This document shows, one piece after another, positions 14,900 to 20,195 of a DNA stretch of 20,195 bases. The notes under the pieces are model-generated. The model did no database searches and was not told where the DNA came from. It saw only the letters and a program-made list of their open reading frames with translations. This stretch comes from Heritagella sp051881655 (GTDB taxonomy: Bacteria > Bacillota > Clostridia > Oscillospirales > Acutalibacteraceae): positions 1 to 20,195 of the forward strand of contig JBJEQH010000024.1 of the NCBI GenBank assembly GCA_051881655.1, read 5' to 3'. Every line of letters begins with the position of its first letter. The first letter of the stretch is position 1. The position numbers were made by a program, and so were the translations under genes.

Positions 14900-15182
14900 A
14901 CCACAGCAGATCGAGCAGCAGCAGCGCCGTCACCCCGGGAATCCCCGCGGCACCGGAGACCCCGATGGACAGCGGCGTGACCGGGATGCTCACCCCGGTA
15001 AAGCGGCCGCACAGATTGACCAGGGCCAGTACCGACCACCCCAGCAGCATGGATGTACAGGTGTGCAGCAGCGCGCGCTTTCTGCCGCACAGCTTCTGCA
15101 CCAGCCACAGAGCGAGCAGCACCCCGCCGCTCACCCAGAGAACCGCCGTATCCATTCCTTCCATCATCCTTTCTGTTTTCAT
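14898..15182 (-). CDS. bofA: pro-sigma-K processing inhibitor family protein BofA
   Basis: A 94-residue membrane protein with two hydrophobic segments (about residues 13-30 and 42-57) and a conserved C-terminal part, NLCGRFTGVSIPVTPLS then AAGIPGVTALLLL. This matches the BofA family pattern N-x2-G-x2-TG-x-x-IP-x-xP ... GIPG. In Bacillus, BofA sits in the forespore outer membrane with SpoIVFA and holds the SpoIVFB protease inactive until sigma-G signalling. The ATG at 15182 overlaps the yaaL stop (TGATG), implying reinitiation; later starts at residues 6, 7 or 10 are possible because AAAGG lies just before them. Partner proteins are outside the window. Confidence 0.85.
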   Translation of the reverse strand: MKTERMMEGMDTAVLWVSGGVLLALWLVQKLCGRKRALLHTCTSMLLGWSVLALVNLCGRFTGVSIPVTPLSIGVSGAAGIPGVTALLLLDLLW

Positions 15183-15427
15183 CAGAAAGGGGAAATGTGC
15201 ACATTCTGTTCGCGGGCCATACGCAGCAAATAACGGTACCGGGCCCGCAGGGCGCGGCTCTCATAGATGCAGGCCTCGATCAGATCCTCATCCGTCTCCA
15301 GCCGAAACCACGCTTCGTTGCAGGAGAGCAGCCGCGAAACCTCGCGGATTTCCTCCGCAAGGGGGCTTTCCTCCTGTTTTTTTGTCTTTTCCTGCGGAAG
15401 GGCAATCATTTTCAGCGCCAGCTCCAT
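15182..15427 (-). CDS. yaaL: YaaL/DUF2508 family protein
   Basis: An 81-residue soluble, helical, charged protein of unknown function. The segment WFRLETDEDLIEACIYESRALRARYRYLLR (split by me into WFRLETDEDLIEA and IYE-x-RALRARYRYLLR) matches the DUF2508 pattern. GAGGTGG nine bases upstream supports the ATG at 15427. It overlaps bofA by one base. In Bacillus and many Clostridia the order is recR-yaaL-bofA, so the pairing with bofA is expected but the preceding gene here is rnr instead of recR. No clear terminator or strong promoter lies in the 84 bases after rnr, so co-transcription with rnr is likely. Confidence 0.8.
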   Translation of the reverse strand: MELALKMIALPQEKTKKQEESPLAEEIREVSRLLSCNEAWFRLETDEDLIEACIYESRALRARYRYLLRMAREQNVHISPF

Positions 15428-15511
15428 AACAGCACTCCACCTCTCTTGTCTCAGGATATGCTGTCATTGTGCGCCGTTATGCCGCCGCTTATACAAAGAA
15501 TAGGGGCTTTT

Positions 15512-17722
15512 TTATTCCACCGGCTCGAAATCAATCTTGCCGCTGGCCACATCGGCCGAGATCACCCGAATGCGCAGCGGCTGCCCGATGGTCAGGGTCT
15601 GGCCGTTGCGGCGGTTGTACAGCTTCAGGTTGCCATCGTAGTCAAAATCGGCCCCCACAAAGCTCTCGCAGGGGACAAATCCTTCGGCGCTGCTGGGCAG
15701 CTGCACGAACACGCCCCGGCGGATCACCCCGCTGATCACCCCGTCGAACTCCTCGCCGATATGGCCGCGCATGAATTCCGCCATATAGCAGTCCTCCGCG
15801 CTGCGCTCGGCCGTCATGGCGCGCACCTCCAGGCGGGAGGATTCCTCGGCGGCCGTGGCGCACACCGCCGCATACCGGCGGGTGATCTCCTCCGGCTTTT
15901 TCTTCTCCCGGGGAGAGAGCGAGCACAGCGCCGTGAGGATCCGGTGGACCATCAGGTCCGGGTACCGGCGGATGGGCGAGGTAAAGTGGCAGTAATCCTG
16001 CAGGGCCAACCCAAAGTGGCCGATGGGCTCGACCGAATAGCGGGCCTTGTCCATGGTGCGCAGCACCTGCGTGCCCACCAGCACCTCGCTGGGGGTATCC
16101 TTAACGCGCGTTAAAATGGCGGAAAAATCCCGGGCCTGGGGCTTCTGCCCCATCAGCTCCCTGGCGGGAACCCCCAGGGCCTGCAGCAGGTCGAGCAGTA
16201 CCTCCACCCGGCGCTGCTCCGGCTGGCCGTGTACCCGATACACAAACGGAACCTGGTATTTTCCGGCCATTTTGGCCGCCGCCGAGTTGGCCAGGATCAT
16301 CAACTGCTCAATCATGCCCTGGGCCTCCCCCTGTACGCGGGGCTGTACATCCACGCACACCCCGTTCTCATCCAGGGTGAATTTCGGTTCGTTGGAGGAC
16401 AGGTCCATGGTCCCGCGGGCCCGGCCGTTTCGCTCCAGCTTTTGGGCCAGCTCGCGGGCCGCATTCAGCCCGCGGCGCACCGGGGCGTACTTCTTCTGCA
16501 GCTCCGGCCCGGCCGTACCGTCAAACAGGCGGTTGACTTCCTCGTACACGCCCCGCACCCGGGAATTGATCACACTTTTGCGGAACTTGTAGTGCAGCAG
16601 GTTGCCCTCCTGATCCAGCTCCAGAATCGCCGACAGGGTCAGCTTGTCCGTGCCGGCGTGCAGGGAACACGCACCGTTGGAGAGAACCTGGGGCAACATG
16701 GGGATCACCCGGTCGGCAAAATAGACCGAGGTACCCCGCGCCAGTGCCTCCCGGTCGATCACTCCATTCAGCGGCACATAATGGGAAACATCGGCGATGT
16801 GCACCCCCAATTTATAGCCGCTGCGCGTGCGGCTAACACTGACGGCGTCGTCCAGATCCTTGGCATCGGCCCCGTCGATGGTGAACACCGCCGTTCCGCG
16901 AAGATCCAGCCGCCCGGCCAGCTCTTCCTCGGTCAGCGGCCGGCTGCCGGATTCCTCCGCTGCCCGCAGCACCTCTTCCGGGAACGGAGCGACAATCCCG
17001 TTTTGATCCAGAATCGCATCGGCGCACACCCGCGCACTGTCGCCGCTGCCGTACTTTTTCAGCAGCTTTGCCTGCATACGGTCGCTGCCGGGGTACTGCG
17101 ACACCAGCTCGGCCTGCACCTTATCCCCCACCTTCACCCGGAAGGGGAAGGGCCGCAGCAGCGGCAGCGGGTAGCGGATGGCGCTGTCGCACTGCAGTAC
17201 CAGCTCGCCGTAGTCCAGCTGTACGGTACCGGTGGTCAGGCGCGGTGCTTTTTCCAAAACCCGTCGCACGCTGGCCGAAAGCCCCTTTTCATCGGGACGG
17301 ATGTGCCACAGCTCCACCCGATCCCCTAAAAAGGCGCCGTTGAGCTGACTGCCGTGGATAAACGTATCTCCTTCCCGGTTATCAAACGAGGCAAACGCAA
17401 ACCCGCGGGAAAGGGATACGATTCTCCCCGTTTCCACCGGTTCCTGCACGGGCTTTACCCGATGACTGCGGTCCACCAGCAGGGAACCCTCCAGCTCCAG
17501 CTCTTTCAAAGCGTCGTAAAACACCCCGCTGCCGCAGCCCACGCGGCGCATCAGCTCGCGGGAGGCCAGATCCTCCCCCTCCGGCAGGGCCTGCAGAATT
17601 TCCGTAATGGATTCCTTCACCCCGCGGATTCCCATCCCCGCGGATTCCCCGCGGCGGGTATAACTGTCCGATGTACGGCCCATGGAAAAGGACCGGTTCA
17701 TTCTTCCGTTTTGTCTTTTCAT
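15512..17722 (-). CDS. rnr: ribonuclease R
   Basis: A 736-residue RNB-family 3'-5' exoribonuclease that degrades structured RNA. A winged-helix/cold-shock N-terminal region (about residues 35-235) precedes the RNB domain. Its metal site is TIDGADAKDLDDAVS, with Asp283, Asp289, Asp291 and Asp292 matching the four essential aspartates. TSPIRRYPDLMVHR lies near the end of RNB, and one S1 domain (about residues 650-735, EFDGVISGVIRRGVFVQL) ends the protein. The lysine-rich tail found after S1 in many RNase R proteins is absent; instead the first 34 residues carry eight basic and two acidic residues. GGGAGAG about six bases before the ATG at 17722 supports the start. It follows secG, a common order, but secG has a terminator and only a weak TATGAT (17795-17800) was seen between them. 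Confidence 0.96.
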   Translation of the reverse strand: MKRQNGRMNRSFSMGRTSDSYTRRGESAGMGIRGVKESITEILQALPEGEDLASRELMRRVGCGSGVFYDALKELELEGSLLVDRSHRVKPVQEPVETGRIVSLSRGFAFASFDNREGDTFIHGSQLNGAFLGDRVELWHIRPDEKGLSASVRRVLEKAPRLTTGTVQLDYGELVLQCDSAIRYPLPLLRPFPFRVKVGDKVQAELVSQYPGSDRMQAKLLKKYGSGDSARVCADAILDQNGIVAPFPEEVLRAAEESGSRPLTEEELAGRLDLRGTAVFTIDGADAKDLDDAVSVSRTRSGYKLGVHIADVSHYVPLNGVIDREALARGTSVYFADRVIPMLPQVLSNGACSLHAGTDKLTLSAILELDQEGNLLHYKFRKSVINSRVRGVYEEVNRLFDGTAGPELQKKYAPVRRGLNAARELAQKLERNGRARGTMDLSSNEPKFTLDENGVCVDVQPRVQGEAQGMIEQLMILANSAAAKMAGKYQVPFVYRVHGQPEQRRVEVLLDLLQALGVPARELMGQKPQARDFSAILTRVKDTPSEVLVGTQVLRTMDKARYSVEPIGHFGLALQDYCHFTSPIRRYPDLMVHRILTALCSLSPREKKKPEEITRRYAAVCATAAEESSRLEVRAMTAERSAEDCYMAEFMRGHIGEEFDGVISGVIRRGVFVQLPSSAEGFVPCESFVGADFDYDGNLKLYNRRNGQTLTIGQPLRIRVISADVASGKIDFEPVE

Positions 17723-17847
17723 TTTTTACTCTCCCAACTCTGTCTTTTTCCTGCCCGAAACCCCTATTCTTCCATTCTTTCGGTTTTCTTTTGAATCATA
17801 CGGGGTTCGGCCTGTTTTTCGGGATTCTTTTGATGGGGGCAGAAAAA

Positions 17848-17874
17848 ACGCCCCGCTGACATTCAGCAGGGCGT
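17848..17874 (-). terminator. terminator behind secG
   Basis: A 12-base-pair stem (17848-17859 with 17863-17874, one G-U pair in the transcript) with a three-base loop is followed by TTTTT on the minus strand. It lies 18 bases past the secG stop and should reduce transcription into rnr. Confidence 0.9.
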
Positions 17875-17892
17875 TCCCGAAAGAACATTTTC

Positions 17893-18138
17893 TCACATGA
17901 AATACATGATGATGTTGATCACGATCACAGCCACGAAAAAGCCGACTGCAATGAACTTGGTCCAACGGGCAAGGAACGCATCAATGGAACGAGCCTTGTT
18001 TTTGGAGAAGAACGTATCGGCACCGCCGGTGACCGCACCCATGTTCTGCTGGCTTCCCTCCTGCAGCAATACGATAATGATAATGCCGATCGAGAAGAGA
18101 ATCAGAATAATTCCGAAAATAACCTCTGCAACTCCCAT
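17893..18138 (-). CDS. secG: preprotein translocase subunit SecG
   Basis: An 81-residue membrane protein, the small accessory subunit of the SecYEG channel. Two transmembrane segments (about residues 4-24 and 60-80) flank the conserved cytoplasmic loop VLLQEGSQQNMGAVTGGAD, which fits the family pattern LLQ-x-G ... GG. Length is typical. AGGAGG seven bases before the ATG at 18138 fixes the start. It has its own extended -10 promoter and a terminator, and rnr follows, the usual Firmicutes order; smpB, often third in that cluster, is missing here. Confidence 0.95.
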   Translation of the reverse strand: MGVAEVIFGIILILFSIGIIIIVLLQEGSQQNMGAVTGGADTFFSKNKARSIDAFLARWTKFIAVGFFVAVIVINIIMYFM

Positions 18139-18170
18139 GGTGAGCCTCCTGAAATCTTGTTAGCTAAATT

Positions 18171-18179
18171 AGTATAGCA
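18171..18179 (-). promoter_or_regulatory. extended -10 promoter of secG
   Basis: TGCTATACT on the minus strand is a TGn extended -10 element, about 33 bases before the secG start codon. Only a poor T-rich -35 precedes it. Confidence 0.6.
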
Positions 18180-18302
18180 TAAGTCATCGAAAAAGAAAAG
18201 AGGAAATTTTTCTTTTTTCCGTGTTTTTCCCAATCTCTGCCTGTTTTCCCACCATTTCGTCCGATTTGCCCCACCGGCGGGCACGGCGGTTTTTGGGGGC
18301 CG

Positions 18303-19154
18303 TCATTTTTCGCCCCACACGCTGTGGAGGAACTTTACAACCCGCTCTTTCACTTCCGCCTGATAAAACGCATCGTCTCCGTGATGGGCCCCCTGCAGAA
18401 CCACATAGGTACAGGGAACGCCGTTTTCCTCCAGAGCACGGGCCAGGCGGTCGCTCTGCTCCGGATCCACCATGTCATCCTCGGTTCCGTGCAGAATCAT
18501 AAATGGCGGGGTGTGCGCATCCACCCGGTACAGGGGGCTCGCTTCCCGAGCCTTTTCCGGCACGGTCTCCGCCGGGGCGCCCAGCAGCATGGTCATATAG
18601 CTGGGTTCCGGCTGCGGGGAGGAAGACCATACATCCACCACCCCGTAAATATCCACCACGGCCTGCACCGCGCTGCTCTCCTGCAGGTATTCCCCCACAT
18701 CATAATCCCGGATATTCCCGGTCACCCCGGCCATACTGGCCAGATGACCGCCGGCCGATTCTCCCATCACGGCCACCCGGTCCGGATCGATGCAGAACAT
18801 CGCCGCATGGGCCCGCAGATAGCGGATAGCCGCTTTCACATCCTGAATCTGTGCCGGGAACGGCGCCTCGTTGCTGGTGCGGTACTCAATGCTGGCCACC
18901 ACAAACCCCCGGCGGGCGTATTCGATCATCTCCGGCACCCAGATATCCTTGTCCATGGTGACAAACCCGCCGCCGCAAATCCAAACGATCAGCGGCAGGG
19001 GCGCATGGCCCTGGCCGTGCTTGGGCATGAGGAGATCCATTTTCAGGGGCCGGAAGCTCTGGTCAAACCAGGATACGGGCTGGGCATACGTCACATCGGT
19101 CAGCAGCTTGACCGCCTCCAGCTGTACGGGCACGGTGATGATCTCTTTTTTCAT
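18303..19154 (-). CDS. alpha/beta-hydrolase, esterase/acetyl esterase-like
   Basis: A 283-residue soluble serine hydrolase without signal peptide. The nucleophile elbow is GESAGG with Ser133; the acid is probably Asp226 in HGTEDDMV and the base His257 or His258 in GAHHGD. This is the HSL/BD-FAE esterase pattern. The oxyanion motif is CGGGF (60-64) instead of the usual HGGGF. The likely reaction is removal of short acyl groups, for example acetyl groups on sugars or small esters, but no carbohydrate gene is nearby to support a substrate. AAAGGGG eight bases before the ATG at 19154 supports the start. It stands as a single gene behind a consensus promoter; no good terminator was found between it and secG. 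Confidence 0.88.
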   Translation of the reverse strand: MKKEIITVPVQLEAVKLLTDVTYAQPVSWFDQSFRPLKMDLLMPKHGQGHAPLPLIVWICGGGFVTMDKDIWVPEMIEYARRGFVVASIEYRTSNEAPFPAQIQDVKAAIRYLRAHAAMFCIDPDRVAVMGESAGGHLASMAGVTGNIRDYDVGEYLQESSAVQAVVDIYGVVDVWSSSPQPEPSYMTMLLGAPAETVPEKAREASPLYRVDAHTPPFMILHGTEDDMVDPEQSDRLARALEENGVPCTYVVLQGAHHGDDAFYQAEVKERVVKFLHSVWGEK

Positions 19155-19210
19155 GATGGTTTCCCCTTTCTGCGCGGATTCTCATGGAAATCCGGTTCTT
19201 TCATTCTTTC

Positions 19211-19239
19211 ATTATAGAAGGGCAAATTTTCTTTGTCAA
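19211..19239 (-). promoter_or_regulatory. consensus sigma-A promoter of the esterase gene
   Basis: TTGACA (19234-19239) and TATAAT (19211-19216), both perfect, have the optimal 17-base spacer on the minus strand. The transcript would begin about 50 bases before the esterase start codon. No operator-like dyad is obvious at the start. Confidence 0.93.
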
Positions 19240-19319
19240 TGCGTGCATATCTCCCCCTATTCCGGGGATGATAGAGCCATACCCGCCCTTTTCCGTATAC
19301 CGTGCGTTTGCCGAAAAAG

Positions 19320-19358
19320 CCGGCGGGGGCTGTGGCTGTGGGGGAACACCTCCGCCGG
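19320..19358 (-). terminator. terminator behind the topoisomerase gene
   Basis: A GC-rich ten-base stem with one mismatch (19320-19329 with 19349-19358) is followed on the minus strand by CTTTTTC. This is the better of two hairpins after the topoisomerase stop. Confidence 0.75.
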
Positions 19359-19372
19359 AAAGCCGCAGACAC

Positions 19373-19411
19373 AAGAGGCAGCCCTTCTGTAAAACAGGAG
19401 GACTGCCTCTT
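19373..19411 (-). other. 18-bp hairpin directly after the topoisomerase gene
   Basis: Arms 19373-19390 and 19394-19411 pair over 18 positions with wobble or mismatched pairs and a three-base loop. It begins five bases beyond the stop codon. Only CTTGTGT follows on the minus strand, so it is a poor intrinsic terminator alone; it may protect the 3' end or act in tandem with the next hairpin. Confidence 0.6.
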
Positions 19412-19416
19412 TCTCG

Positions 19417-20195
19417 TTACATATGCAGCTGTTCGCCCTCCATATCCTCGGGGGCCGGGGTGGCACCCAGGGCCGGCAGGCTTTTGCGGTACCGCTCGGG
19501 CTTTTTCAGGTCCCCCTCCCGGTACAGGCGCATGGAGACCACGCGCTGCCCGCGCTTTACATTCATCACCGCCACCCCCTGGGCGGAGCGGGTGCTTTTG
19601 GACTGGATAGCTGCGGTGGAAAACAGCAGCATCCGCCCGGAGGAGGCGGTGAGCAGGATCTCGGCCTCCTGCGGCAGATACAGCATCGCGGTCAGGGGGG
19701 CCTTATCACTGTAGGCGCCCACCAGTTTTTTCCGGTTCTGTTTGGTTTCGTAAGCCGCCATATCCACCCGGGCAATTTTTCCGTTTTCAAAAGCGAACAG
19801 CATCATCCCGGTGTACGCCGGGATCACCGCCATATAGACGGGCACCTCTCCCTCGTCCATTCCCAGCTTGGCGGGCACATAATCGCCCAAGACGCTCGCC
19901 TTGGTATCCGGGAAGTCACTGCACCGGGTTTTGTACACCTGGCACTGGTTCGTAAAGAACAAAAGCTCGGTATTGTTGGTACTCTCCGTCTGCTGGATCA
20001 CCACATCGTTCTCTTTCAGCTTCTGTTCCCCGCTCATGCGCAGGGACTGGGGGGTGATTTTCTTAAAGTACCCCTCCCGGGTGAAGAACAGATGCACGGG
20101 GTAGTCCGGCACCTCTTCCTCCGGCGTGTATTCCTGCAGCTCGCTTTTATAGAGGATGGTACTGCGGCGGGGTTTGCCGTATTTCTCAGCCACAC
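19417..20195 (-). CDS. type IIA DNA topoisomerase subunit A, C-terminal part (partial)
   Basis: The last 259 or so codons of a GyrA/ParC-family subunit; the gene continues beyond the right edge, so the apparent GTG at 20193 is not a start. The first visible residues, VAEKYGKPRRSTI, match the family segment that ends the core (AxKYGxPRRT). The rest is the C-terminal beta-pinwheel, with repeated blades such as LFFTREGYFKKI, ELLFFTNQCQVYK, MLFAFENGKIARVDM and MLLFSTAAIQSK. The GyrA-box QRRGGKG is not seen in this portion, which leans towards ParC or a clostridial GyrA-like paralogue, but the missing N-terminal half prevents a firm choice. Two hairpins follow the stop. Confidence 0.9.
   Translation of the reverse strand, partial: VAEKYGKPRRSTILYKSELQEYTPEEEVPDYPVHLFFTREGYFKKITPQSLRMSGEQKLKENDVVIQQTESTNNTELLFFTNQCQVYKTRCSDFPDTKASVLGDYVPAKLGMDEGEVPVYMAVIPAYTGMMLFAFENGKIARVDMAAYETKQNRKKLVGAYSDKAPLTAMLYLPQEAEILLTASSGRMLLFSTAAIQSKSTRSAQGVAVMNVKRGQRVVSMRLYREGDLKKPERYRKSLPALGATPAPEDMEGEQLHM

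Noticed and set aside
1..20195. A new defence, mobile or biosynthetic system in the window.
   Set aside because: All larger genes belong to known housekeeping, sporulation, transport or redox families. I saw no transposase, integrase, phage gene, CRISPR repeat, toxin-antitoxin pair or composition shift.

Overview
This window looks like an ordinary chromosomal segment of a GC-rich, spore-forming, anaerobic Gram-positive bacterium, most likely a Clostridia member of the Oscillospirales/Ruminococcaceae type. The reasons are a complete spoIIAA-spoIIAB-sigF operon, a BofA homologue, PerR next to a reverse rubrerythrin, a T-box leader on valS, strong Shine-Dalgarno sequences, sigma-A promoters and GC-rich genes separated by AT-rich gaps. 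Every credible gene lies on the minus strand, as expected for one leading-strand replichore. The genus assignment is inference only.

Layout from right to left, the direction of transcription: the 3' part of a type IIA topoisomerase A subunit, followed by one clear terminator and a second hairpin; an alpha/beta-hydrolase esterase behind a perfect TTGACA-17-TATAAT promoter; secG with its terminator; rnr (RNase R), yaaL and bofA, closed by an 18-bp perfect terminator stem; trxB overlapping an aldo/keto reductase; a T-box riboswitch controlling valS and folC; the spoIIA sporulation operon; a heterodimeric ABC exporter pair; a YbhN-type polytopic membrane protein; then perR and rbr; and a small zinc-finger protein.

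The genes form several functional blocks. Redox and peroxide defence: perR, rbr, and probably trxB with the AKR. Translation: valS under tRNA-Val sensing, with folC behind it. Forespore sigma-factor control: spoIIAA, spoIIAB and sigF; bofA acts later in sporulation. RNA decay and secretion: rnr and secG. Membrane export: the two ABC half-transporters.

I found no mobile element, CRISPR array, tRNA or rRNA, and no convincing new multi-gene system. The most unusual items are: (1) an in-frame 22-codon remnant of a second rubrerythrin C-terminus directly behind the stop codon of the zinc-finger gene at the left edge; (2) three related dyad sequences at the perR and rbr promoters that are good candidates for a non-Bacillus PerR box; (3) a sigma-F gene lacking about 30 N-terminal residues; (4) yaaL-bofA lying behind rnr without recR; and (5) a hairpin lying exactly between a possible ribosome binding site and the GTG start of the ybhN-like gene.
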